64,000 bases of DNA, taken from Heterobilharzia americana. Taxonomy: Eukaryota > Platyhelminthes > Trematoda > Strigeidida > Schistosomatidae. Location: assembly GCA_944470555.2 (NCBI GenBank), contig OX104127.1, positions 157,765,276-157,829,275 of the forward strand, in the 5' to 3' direction. Of this stretch, positions 34,560-43,956 are shown in pieces. The notes under the pieces are model-generated. The model worked only from the letters and a program-made list of their open reading frames with translations. It did no database searches and was not told where the DNA came from. How positions within the stretch are numbered: position 1 is the first letter of the stretch; each line of letters starts with the position of its first letter. A program made the translations under genes and the position numbers.

Positions 34560-37500
34560 TCTTCAATATCGAATGAGCATACGCCGAAGCTGTTCACATA
34601 TGTCTGCAGGTTGATGGGAATGCTTTTCATAAGGCGCCAAGTCTCTCAACCATCACATAGAAGCACTGACTCACTTGAATGACATTACTCTTGAAAATCT
34701 GAATGTTGTTCACGCTTTATGCTGAGTGAAGTGCAGTTCAGTGAGGTGCATTGCAGTAGATCTCCACACTGATCATTTCAGATTAGTGAAGGAAGGCTTG
34801 TCTTGCTGTATTTCCGATCTAAACTTGCTTTGATATCATCATCTGTGCTTGTGCCGACACAACCGCCTGTAGTTGAAACGATGCTGCCTGCCTGCCTGCC
34901 TAGGTAGGTAGGCAGGTAGGTAGGTAAGTGGGTGAAAGAGACAACTTCATTTACATCTCTCCCCTTCATGGTGATTGGTACTTGTTGTTGTTGATGATGT
35001 TGGTTGGGTATCGTCATCACCTGTGTCTTCTCTACGTTCAACTGAACTCAGTCATATCTTCGCTGCCTTACCTCACCTCACCTCGTCTTGTCTTGTCTCG
35101 TCTCTTCTGCTAACTTTTTGGTTTTCATCTGTAGATCTTCGAGTTTATGCACATTAGACATAAGACATAAATCATCATCATTGGAGAAATTCAAATTTTC
35201 TTTTAGAGCCATTTCGTCGATCAAACAGAGTATTTCCATCTTCTCACTCCTCAGTTATTTCTTGCATGATCCAATCCATTCCATTCGACCACTCCAGTCA
35301 AGTCAAGTCGAGTCCAGTTCAGTCAAGTCAAGTCGACCACAATCAGAAAGGAAGATTGATGATAGTAGGCGTCAACCTTCTTCACTCCACTTCACTTCAA
35401 GGTCATCACTGACCTTTGCATTGTGAATCACTTCGCATGTAGCATCATCATAACCATATAGCTGTTGAATGAGCTTGATAAATGTTTGTGGCACTAAAGG
35501 TGTAGTATTGAAGCAGCTGCTTCTCAGTTGACGCCTCGTTTGAATGCCTTTTCAAAATCAGTGAAGTTGAGATAAAGAATTGCCATTCTGCCATTCTATC
35601 ATCTGTTCTGTGCTAATGCTTAGCGTTTCAATTTGATCTGCACATGATTTGTTTTCCTGAAGCCAGCTAGCCAGCCTGTTCCAGTCCTAATTTTGAATCC
35701 AGAGCATTTTTAAGTCTCTCCAGGATGATGCGGCTTGATAATTTGCTTGGGTTCGACAAGGACAGGACCATGATTTCGCGCAAGTTCTTGCAAAGACTTA
35801 CGTCACCCTTGTCTAAGAGTTTGACAAGATAGCACTTCTTCATGTAATCGAAAGGTACACTTCCTTCCTTCCTTCATTCATTCCTTCATTCCTTGCAAAC
35901 CTTCCACAGTAGTGATGTGAGCATGTCCGCTGCTGTCTCTGTGTCTGTTTTCAGTGCTTCTGGGGAAATTCCATGTGGTGCTGCTGCTTTCCCGGATTTC
36001 AGCAACTTTATGGCCTTCAGGAAATCACTCCTGCTTTTGTCGGAGGGCCTGTGTTAACCGGTAGTCCTGTGGCTAGGCCGCTGGTGGTATTTCTGGATGA
36101 CTTGCAGGCCGTTGTGGTGATGGTAGACTCAAGAGTTTTCGAAGTGGTCAGCATACTGCTTTCTTTGCTTCTCCTCTTTCATAACTTCACTTCCTTCACT
36201 ATCTCTCTCTCATTGCTTTCATCTACGTTGATCTAATCCCTTCTAGATTGTAACCTGGTTATTTGATATAATGTTGTCAGGTCCCTGTCCCTCCTACCTC
36301 CAGCCTGTTCTGCTTCACTTGCCAGTGTCTTGTATAAGTGTCTTCTGTCTTTCCGTGCACTTTCCTTCACTTCTTTCTCCAGTGTAGTGTTTTCTTGGCT
36401 GCACTCACTTCCTCTTCTCGTTGTTCATCACTACACTACACTTCACTCCACTCCACTCCACTCCACTCCACTCCACTCCACTGTTTCATCTTCTGATTCA
36501 CCATCACCATCACCAACACCAACGCCATCCTCCTCTCCCTCCTCCATCAGCTTCCATGTATCCGTCGACATATATTCACTAACTTGCTTCTTCCTCCTTC
36601 CTCACACACTTATCCAGGTCTCATTCCACTTCTCATTTCAAAGAGTTCCAGTGTCCTTCCATACCGATTTCCTCAGGGATCTTCCTCAATCCCTCCCATT
36701 TTGTGCGCATGGCTGATGTCAAGATGTCATCTGCAGTCTCCTTCTTCAGTGCAGTTTCTGTTCTGGGTGATCAACTTGAACTGTGGTCGTCTATCATCAG
36801 CTTCTTTCAATTGAAGCATTTCAACTTGATTTTGAATGTAGGTTGCTTGCACTAGGTAGTGAGTGATTGGTGTGAATCACCGACATCTGCTCCTCTTCCT
36901 TCATCTTGTGTCCAGTAGACTGGTTGCATCTCCACTCTCTTCAGATTGAGATGAAGTCGATCTGAGTTTTAGTGTGTCCATCTGGTGAAATCAAATTCGT
37001 GTGGCTTTGTGAATATCCTTGTGTTTGTACACACTGTCTCGCCTCCAATCACCCGATCGTAGAATGTGCAGAAATCTGCAAACAGTTCTCCATTCTCATT
37101 CATCATCTCACCGATTGCTTCTCGACCCATGATGGGTACTCTTTTATGTTATCCACTACCAGTTTCGTACCCATATCACCCCACCCATTGGAATTAATTT
37201 GATGTCGCCAACTGTGGGTGGTGTCTTGTCCAGTACTGATTGCTGTTGTCCGCGGAATCCCTCCTCCTTCTCCTCATCCACATTATTTGTAGGTGAGTAG
37301 CGTAACACTGAATGATTGTGACTTTCCCTCCTTTTCAGTTGAATCTTGCTATCATGTTCTTGTAGGAGACTGGTTCCTCCTGCATGAGAGAGAGGCTTCG
37401 ATGGTGTTGGAGGCATCATGATAGCTACTCGAAAACTCAGTGTGCTGAGCTTGTGGTTGTCTTCTGGGTGACAATATTGGAGTAGATTATTGACCCGTCT

Positions 37501-37660
37501 CCAGTTGACAGTTTGCAGAGTCCACTTCCATTCAATCTGCTTTGGAGATCCCTTGCAGATTTCTAGCACTGCTATGCCGTAGCTTTCCATCTCTTTTACA
37601 ATCCGAGTGGCCTTGCTAGGTTCATACATGGTGCGGACATTGCATGTTCACATGTTTTCC
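34560..37660 (-). mobile_element. RTE/SR2-type retrotransposon, long decayed copy
   Basis: Read on the minus strand, the copy begins near 37640 with an AP-endonuclease N-terminus (NVRTMYEPSKATRIVKEMES). It passes an endonuclease segment (VGDIKLIPMGGV, from about 37210), the linker (36300-36800) and RT remnants (35450-36240). It then reaches the C-terminal domain (MNVEKTQVMTIPNQ, about 35041) and stops at 34560 inside that domain. The 3' tail is missing because arm A2 begins there. Short tandem expansions (CCACT at about 36445-36482, and CCTG/GGTAG at about 34888-34930) have grown in the dead coding sequence. Confidence 0.75.
36445..36482. repeat. (CCACT)n pentanucleotide tract
   Basis: A short tandem expansion inside decayed RTE sequence. 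Confidence 0.85.
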
Positions 37661-37855
37661 TTTTTTTTTCACCGATAGAAGTCCTATTTTATTTCAATGA
37701 CCATGGGTTTTTTCCGACTACCATATCAATTCGTAACACATTACAACCACTTGATCAAACTCGCCGGAATCCTGGTAGTTTCTGCTTCAAATCCGGCAGA
37801 CATCCGAGTATTCACTTCACTTTTCAGTATCGAAACTGGTCTGTTCAACCTTGGC
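37661..37855. other. Unassigned sequence between an RTE 5' end and an LTR candidate
   Basis: It starts with a poly-T tract. I recognise no coding sequence. Confidence 0.3.
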
Positions 37856-38243
37856 TGTCTTAGATGGTGATACGTAGCGACGAATGGCAGCCAATAGGGA
37901 GTTGTTTTCAAGTCATAATCAGATCACGTTCAGGACGTGATTTATGCATGCGCTGATATGAGAACCTGATTGGAGAAGTTCGACCTCATATAAGAAATTG
38001 GATTGGTTCATTTATGGCTTAACTTTCTGAGAGTTTTGTAAATACATGTATGTCATGTGTTTGACTAATAAAAGTTGTCGGTATTCTTGCAATCACAGGC
38101 CATCTTTATCCTCTGGTTTCTTTGCGGCTGAGTGAAGCAGAATGTACTGTGGGAGGTCAGTCTTAAAGGTATTCGGTTGAGGTGTCCATTGAGTTTGAGT
38201 ATGATTATACCCAAGCACGCTACCCCACCTCTCGGTCACAACA
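37856..38243 (+). mobile_element. Candidate solo LTR of a Gypsy-type retrotransposon
   Basis: The segment begins TGT and ends ACA. It has a TATA-like box (CATATAAGAAATTGG, about 37992) followed about 75 bases later by an AATAAA signal (38068), the order expected for U3-R-U5. No flanking internal domain is adjacent, and I found no convincing target-site duplication. The resemblance to CsRn1/Boudicca LTRs is from memory. Confidence 0.5.
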
Positions 38244-39077
38244 GACAGTCAAAGTGATAATTATATTATTATCATTCTTTGAATAAAGTATACAAACTCA
38301 ACTATTACTGAGATAAGCTTAATGTTGACCTAGCTTATAGCAGTAAAAATGATCTTCAGAATATTACCCATTCATCCTTAGATAGACAGAAACATAAATT
38401 CTGTCTAATGAACCTTGATCTCTTCATAGAAAAACGTTTATTGTATTTCATATTTTTACGTTGATTATTATTGAAATAATCAAAAGTTATCTAATACATT
38501 CTAGTGCAACTAGGCAAATTGATTTACTCAGACACCGATTATATAAACAATAATAATAATAGTAATAATAATAACGAATAACTTACAAATAATTCACAAA
38601 AGACTATAAAACTAGAAGGGAGTTATTTCACACAATCCAGTCTGCATAACTTACACGTAGCTAAGTGATAGAGAAAAACAAAACTTGAAATAAGGTCACA
38701 AAAACGAAATTGTAAATGATAGACGGATAATTATACTAAAATGTATTTCTAATACGCCTATATATGGAGTTATATAATAATGATAATAATAATGATAGCA
38801 GGATTCTAAACATTTAAGCAAATGGCCAACGATTTCATTTGTTTCTTTTTTGTAAAGTACCATTCAATGTTCAATAGTTTTATAAATTCTATTCTATTCA
38901 ATATGATTGGTTATTCTGCTTAAAACAAACAAAAAAAAAATTATTCAATCTTTCTATAAAAGGTACTTCCGATTGTATTTTAAAAAATAAAACTGTATTG
39001 TGGAATAAGTTAATAATTTTTGTTTTATTAAATTCAATATGGATTAAGCGGATAATATAAAAGTGAATGATATAACA
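38244..39077. other. AT-rich region upstream of receptor 3
   Basis: It contains AAT-rich microsatellite patches (about 38547-38575 and 38775-38800). It would hold the promoter of receptor 3, but I cannot point to a defined element. Confidence 0.4.
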
Positions 39078-40028
39078 ATGAGTAATGATACAAGTATTAA
39101 TATATCAACAAGTATAATTATTATCTTTGAGAGTATACTTGGTGCATTATTCAATATTCTTGCTATTATTATTGTATTCACAGTACATTTTGGTTCAAAA
39201 TTAACAACAATTATGCTTAGAGCTCAAACAATATTCGATTTTAATGCATGTTTTCTTACAGCTATATATTATATAACTCAAATTATTGGACAATATAATA
39301 AAATTACAGGATTATATATAATTGATTTATTAATATGTCATTTATGGTTTCGTAATTCATTATTTTGGTTAATGTGTATATTAAGTGTACAAAATCTTGT
39401 CTGTATATCAGTGGATCGAGTTAGTTCTGTTATCTTTTTACAATTATATAAAGTATATACAAATCGTTTTATTATTATATATATTATTTATTTAATTATT
39501 ATGATTTTAATCTTGTATACACCATCACCATTATTACGACGTTATGTTAATAATTATTGTGAAATGCATTTTTCATTTTCATGGTTAAAAACAGATATAT
39601 TACTTGATTTCATTGTTTATACATGGATTATATTTGCTTATATTATTCCAGTTATAATAATGATTAGTAGTCATGTTTGGGTAATACATATTATAAAATA
39701 TTCAACATTATTAAAACATAATATAATTATACAAAAATTTCATACAAATTCATATATTAAACGTAAAATTATTCAATTAGTTATTACAACTGCAATTATG
39801 TCTGGACAACAAATTGTATTACACTTTTTTGAATGTATTACACAAATATTAATTATATGTAATATTATAGAATATCAATATGAAACAGTAATTGGTCAAA
39901 TGGGTACATTACTCATTATATTAAGTTGCCTTTTAAATCCTTGTGTACTAATCTTTACAACAATTAAACTAAGAAAACGTTTATGGATATTTATTAAGAA
40001 AATACTAGATAAGATTAAAAAAATGTAA
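39078..40028 (+). CDS. Rhodopsin-like orphan GPCR, intronless, receptor 3 (PROF1-like)
   Basis: 316 residues from the ATG at 39078; the longer frame begins with GTG at 39063. The N-terminus carries two sequons (Asn3 and Asn8). Class-A landmarks are TM1 Asn26, TM2 Asp54, TM3 Cys87 with loop-2 Cys161, DRV at 113-115, TM5 Pro191, MSGQQ at 241-245 in TM6 in place of CWxP, and NPC at 287-289 in TM7. The second transmembrane pair and TM3 (YIIDLLICH, FRN, CILSVQNLVCIS) match receptor 4 closely, so the two are sister genes. Codon use is extremely AT-rich. The third cytoplasmic loop is short and lacks the Thr run of copies 1 and 2. Confidence 0.85.
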   Translation: MSNDTSINISTSIIIIFESILGALFNILAIIIVFTVHFGSKLTTIMLRAQTIFDFNACFLTAIYYITQIIGQYNKITGLYIIDLLICHLWFRNSLFWLMCILSVQNLVCISVDRVSSVIFLQLYKVYTNRFIIIYIIYLIIMILILYTPSPLLRRYVNNYCEMHFSFSWLKTDILLDFIVYTWIIFAYIIPVIIMISSHVWVIHIIKYSTLLKHNIIIQKFHTNSYIKRKIIQLVITTAIMSGQQIVLHFFECITQILIICNIIEYQYETVIGQMGTLLIILSCLLNPCVLIFTTIKLRKRLWIFIKKILDKIKKM

Positions 40029-40094
40029 TGATTCAATACATTTTAATCAATTATTATTAATAATTACTATTTATTCACCTACATTGTTATTCTT

Positions 40095-40440
40095 CATTGT
40101 CCCTACTTCTGGGCGTAATGAAGATTCCGTGACCTACAGTGTTCGAGGATGAAGACATCAAGGTATTCCTAACGAATTTCGAACCAGTCGCGGAGCTGAT
40201 GGGTGTCCGAGATCTAGGAGTGAAGTTCCTGGTGCTTGGCATATTGCTGAGGGGTAGAGCAAAAGCGGCATATAACGGCGTGGAACACTAAGATGAGATG
40301 GAGACTTGGCAGAGAACAGTTGGACATCTGGAGGCGGAATTTGACAGCCCAGTGGACAGGGATTCAGCGATGCAGCAATTTCGGGGAACAAAACTTGGAA
40401 TAGATGAGTACACTTTAAACAAATACATGAAAAATACGAT
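40095..40440 (+). mobile_element. LTR-retrotransposon gag fragment
   Basis: The plus strand encodes, with a frame change, a capsid-like segment (FLTNFEPVAELMGVRDLGVK, LLRGRAKAAYNG, EMETWQRTVGHLEAEFDSPV, then LGIDEYTLN). The same protein is encoded on the minus strand at 44480-44880, with about 90% similarity by eye. It starts in the leader sequence before gag and stops abruptly near 40440. Confidence 0.65.
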
Positions 40441-40534
40441 TTGCAGTGACTTTACGCATGATAATTCATTCGGATGTTTACAAAAAGTGAAACTTATTCA
40501 AAACTGTCCTGTAGTTACATATTAATTATGGATA

Positions 40535-40800
40535 ATGACTAACAGTGGAATTCAGGACGCACGTTTCGTCCTATTTGGGACTCGTCAGCTGTATGTAACT
40601 GTACCCCAGGTGAGTGATGTTGTTCCCAATCAAACTCGAACCCAGTTCCTATCGTACCCATCGGTTCAAACGCCAACGTGTTATCCACTATGCCATAGAG
40701 GAACAACAGTCACTTCATGTACAACGGTTGATAGTTACATACTTGTTATTCTCCATTAACATTTAGGCAATATCGAGGCATCCGCATAGGAGCCCATATA
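40535..40800 (-). mobile_element. Sm-alpha-like SINE with preserved hammerhead
   Basis: A minus-strand SINE with a tRNA-type A-box (ATGGCATAGTGGATAACACG, about 40700-40678), a B-box (CTGGGTTCGAGTTTG, about 40644-40630) and a hammerhead at 40551-40593. The element ends near 40535. It looks younger than most other copies in the window. Confidence 0.7.
40551..40593 (-). ncRNA. Type I hammerhead ribozyme (Sm-alpha class)
   Basis: Core CTGACGA (40588-40582; the fifth position tolerates any base), stem II GTCC/GGAC with loop CAAATA, and second core strand GAAA (40567-40564). The very short stem III is ACG with CGT, and the cleavage triplet GTC places the cut after 40556. The CAG/CTG pairs of stem I are kept, but a following A-A mismatch weakens it relative to the published schistosome ribozyme. 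Probable cis cleavage is an inference. Confidence 0.7.
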
Positions 40801-40889
40801 TCAATACACGTCGAACAATTCGATCCAACACAAAAAAAAAACAACGGAGAATACCAAATATGTTAATAAAGAGTAATAACTATCACCCA

Positions 40890-41070
40890 TTGTACAAGAA
40901 GTGGCTATCGTTCCTAGTGGATTACGCCATGACGTTTAAAGCGATGGGTACGACATTCGAGTCTCAGTGAGAACAACATCACTCGGATGAAAGTATACCC
41001 AACTCACGAGTCCCGAGTAGGACGAAACGCGCATACTAGATTCTTCTGCTAGCCAAAACTAAATCAAACT
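40890..41070 (+). mobile_element. Sm-alpha-like SINE with mutated hammerhead
   Basis: A plus-strand copy facing the previous one: an A-box (TGGCTATCGTTCCTAGTGG, about 40903), a B-box-like segment (GACATTCGAGTCTC, about 40951) and a hammerhead block with perfect stem II and GAAA. The core reads CTCACGA (41003-41009), and the change at an invariant G should abolish cleavage. Confidence 0.65.
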
Positions 41071-41570
41071 GTCAATTAGCAGTTATGTACAGATTAGTTA
41101 TTATGTATACAAACATTTTATTACGAAATAATAAGCGACGTTTTCCTACTTGGATATTTCTATCCTATGGGATATACCCATCCAGTTGAAAGGGTTACAT
41201 CCATGAACAGTTGAGATTAAGTAATCTATCAATAAGCTAATGATGATGATGAACAAATTTATTCCTATAAATTATTAAAATTCGCCCTATCATATCAATA
41301 CACCCAAGAATGATAATTATAATTAATTAGTAATTTTTCTAATGAAAAATTCATTAATTCACTTTCTCAATAAACAAACAATCAAGTTTTCTTTTATTCC
41401 AGATAAAAAACAACCCATTATAATTAATTAAGAGAATAATATTACCAGTTTTGCTTATTTTTCTAAAAGATAGGACAGGAATAATTATGAATATCTTCAA
41501 GTTGTATAAAGTAATCTGTTATACAGACTTGTTAATTGTTGTGTATACATATTTCAAGTTGTTATTCATT
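41071..41570. other. AT-rich spacer
   Basis: No feature recognised apart from the upstream SINE end. Confidence 0.35.
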
Positions 41571-41735
41571 GTAGACTGACATCAGTTGGAGGAACAATCG
41601 GAACCTGGGAGCACTGGACAGCTGTTTCGTCCAACTAGTATGGGACTCCTCAGCAGTGCCCACCCACGACCCCACCAGCAGGGATCGAACCCGCGATCTT
41701 CAGGTTCTGCGGCCAGTGCGTTACCATTGAGCAAC
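41571..41735 (-). mobile_element. Hammerhead SINE family 2, minus copy, 5'-truncated
   Basis: A B-box (GGGTTCGATCCCTG on the minus strand, about 41695-41682) and a complete hammerhead at 41611-41659 are followed by the family 3' end toward 41571. The 5' part stops at the A-box and abuts the 3' end of another, plus-oriented copy. Confidence 0.7.
41611..41659 (-). ncRNA. Type I hammerhead ribozyme in SINE family 2 (minus copy)
   Basis: Identical over the core to the plus copy at 42063-42111: stem I GCACTG/CAGTGC (six pairs), core CTGAGGA, stem II GTCC/GGAC, GAAA, stem III AC-AGCT-GT, cleavage triplet GTC. Confidence 0.75.
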
Positions 41736-41794
41736 TGGGTCTATGATGAATAACAACTTGAAATAATTCCAAATCTCCACAACTCCCTCAAAAT
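41736..41794 (+). mobile_element. 3' end of a SINE family 2 copy
   Basis: Matches the family 3' end (GATGAATAACAACTTGAA, then 'ccaaatctccacaactccct'), as seen at 42150-42200. Confidence 0.6.
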
Positions 41795-42200
41795 TTAATT
41801 GAACTGGTGCTCATTGATGACTAGTTTCGAGAAGTATTCCCAAAGTTCCAATGACAAGTCTTGACCGGTGGAGTCAAAGCCTGATGGCCATGAGGACAAA
41901 TAATCAGCGATGACATTGGGTGGCGTTTGCGCTATATATCGTGACCTAACAGAAGTTGGAAATATGGAGCATTGGATTGTGGCCCAGTGGCTCAATGGTA
42001 ACGCGCTGGCGGCGGAACCTGAAGGTCACGGGTTCCATCCCTTCTGGTGGGGTCGTGGGTGCGCACTGCTGAGGAGTCCCATACTAGTTGGACGAAACAG
42101 CTGTCCAGTGCTCCCAGGTTTTCTTTCTTCCTCCAACTCATGTCAGTCTACGATGAATAACAACTTGAATTAATTCCAAATCTCCACAACTCCCTCAAAA
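41795..42200 (+). mobile_element. Hammerhead SINE family 2, near full-length copy
   Basis: About 400 bases: a 5' block (41795-41960, shared with 55918-56040 and in part with 28430-28490), a tRNA-like A-box at 41987-41999 and B-box at 42031-42040, the ribozyme at 42063-42111, and a 3' end with 'GTCAGTCTACGATGAATAAC'. The long 5' block before the A-box suggests a composite structure. Other copies are at 5521, 6380, 28431, 29400, 41571, 53776 and 55918. Confidence 0.75.
42063..42111 (+). ncRNA. Type I hammerhead ribozyme in SINE family 2 (plus copy)
   Basis: All required parts are visible: stem I GCACTG (42063-42068) with CAGTGC (42106-42111), core CTGAGGA (42069-42075), stem II GTCC (42076-42079) with GGAC (42090-42093), GAAA (42094-42097) and stem III of two pairs around an AGCT loop. 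Cleavage is predicted after C42105. The stem III segment is itself a perfect palindrome (ACAGCTGT), which would favour a dimeric active form, as known for other short-stem-III hammerheads. Confidence 0.8.
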
Positions 42201-42699
42201 GTGTATACATATGTTTATCATATAAACTATTTTATCATTTTCATTTGTTTGAAGAAACTTCTCTGTTTTTCTTGTTGATAACTTAAAAACTTGACATAAT
42301 AGTATGCATGTTGAAGTATAAGACTATTTGATATTTGTGGGGAATGACTGATTCATTGGTTCCAGAGTAGTATTCATCACTAGCATACTATATGCATAAC
42401 CCTATAAGATTTTACAGAGAACACCTTACCATTCAACCACTGTTTTTTGCAATTTATTCATTTATTCATTCAAATGTTCCTACTTTTGTCTATCTGTGAC
42501 ATAACACAACCATCAATCAATACCATCTACAAGTATTCTTCTAAGAAGACAGGTGGAATAGATGCACAGCTGATAAGCATGTTATTGCAACTTTGAGAAA
42601 TTGGTCTCGAAGTATATTACTGATCAAACTGATATTCGTCCATCATATAAGGCATTAAAAGTAAGATACTAGGGCTTAAGGAAGAAAAAACCAATGAAG
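42201..42699. other. AT-rich spacer
   Basis: No feature recognised. Confidence 0.3.
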
Positions 42700-43050
42700 A
42701 ATATTTATTAAAAATGTCACACAATGAAACACTATTACTTACTGCATTATGGTTCCGATATAATTTATTGTTCATATTCATATCAAAGTAACTTCACAAC
42801 TTTGAGACATGTATTACATAGTTGTAATCTTCTCTCATCCCATGTGATAAGGGTAGCAGAAGTTTCCAAATTTCTGAGGCAGGTACAGAATCATTTCTAT
42901 TGGATATATTAGGTGTTGATTCGATAAACAAAGGCTTGGTTATCAATCTCCCCGCCTACGTAATTTTAATACTGTTAATCTACCCTACGCTAATGTATGC
43001 GGTCACATGCATAGCTATAGTTGGGCTTTCGTCTGCATTCATTATCTTAT
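42700..43050 (-). mobile_element. Penelope-like element terminal repeat fragment
   Basis: On the minus strand this matches the 3' parts of the PLE copies at 32230-32650 and 45540-45930, including 'gttgattcgataaacaaa' and the terminal-repeat block. RTE sequence begins at its edge. Confidence 0.65.
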
Positions 43051-43890
43051 TATTCATTATTTATCCCTTGGGTTTTTAGTGGAATACAGGGCGCCTCCAT
43101 TCCACTCTGTCATTTGCAATCTTTCGAACCTCCCTCCACCACTGCTCACAAGCTCTCATTACTTCCTCACACGACCTCCTCTATGTCACCCTCACCTCGG
43201 AGACCCAACTAGTCGTTTCCCATCTGAGTCACACTGGACACACGGGCCTGGCACATGATGTCGCCGAATGGTCTTCTCAGTGCATGCCCAATACAGTCCA
43301 TCTCCACTTCCTTGCACTGAATATTTGTTGAGCGATAGGTACTTGCTTCTTGCTTCCTTGGTTCGTTGACAGTCACAAAGAGTTCCTTGTTCCTTATTCT
43401 TATTATTCTGGCCATCCAAGCACGAGTAACGAGCCAGCGTATTCACTTGTTGATGAATATCTGTAGTTTGTTGGAAATGCTTTTCATAACGCACCAAGTC
43501 TCTCAACCATCATATAGAAGCACTGACTCGACTGATGTTGGTGTTGAAAATCTGGATCTTGTTCACACCTTATGCTGAGTGGAGTGCAGAGGATCTCCAC
43601 TCTGGTTTCAGGTTAATGAATGCCTGTCTTGCTGTCTTTGACGTCCTCATCTGTGCCACCTGTAGTTGAAACAGTGCTGCCTGAATAGGTGTAGGTGTAG
43701 GTGGAAGAGGCTACTTCCTTTAAGTTTCTCCAATTCATGATGATTGGAGCTTGTTGTTGTTGTTGTTGTTGGTGGTAGTGATGGTAGTGTTGGTTGGGTA
43801 TCTTCATCACCTCTTTCTTCTCTACGTTCACCTGAAGTCCCATCTTCGCTGCCTCTTCTGTCAACTTCTTAGTTTTCGCCTGTAGATCTA
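43051..43890 (-). mobile_element. RTE/SR2-type retrotransposon 3' fragment
   Basis: The minus-strand frame 43613-43864 keeps a recognisable C-terminal segment (MTEEAAKMGLQVNVEKKEVMKIPNQ...LKEVASSTYTY, split here). It is followed by the 'IGHALRRPFGDIMCQA' region (43209-43415) and a (TTAT)-rich 3' end at 43051. A (TTG)n tract sits near 43755-43772. Confidence 0.75.
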
Positions 43891-43894
43891 ATCA

Positions 43895-43956
43895 CCTTAT
43901 TTTATCAACAAATTCATAAGAAATCGAGAAAAATATCAGTAGCAGAGTAGTGGGCG
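43895..43956 (+). mobile_element. Penelope-like element, left piece of an interrupted copy
   Basis: Encodes the RT-endonuclease linker (NKFIRNREKNIS), homologous to 31851-31885 in A2. It continues at 45176 after a foreign insertion. Confidence 0.6.

Noticed and set aside
41987..42040. True tRNA gene
   Set aside because: A- and B-boxes are present, but no cloverleaf closes around them, and the sequence continues into the ribozyme and SINE 3' end.
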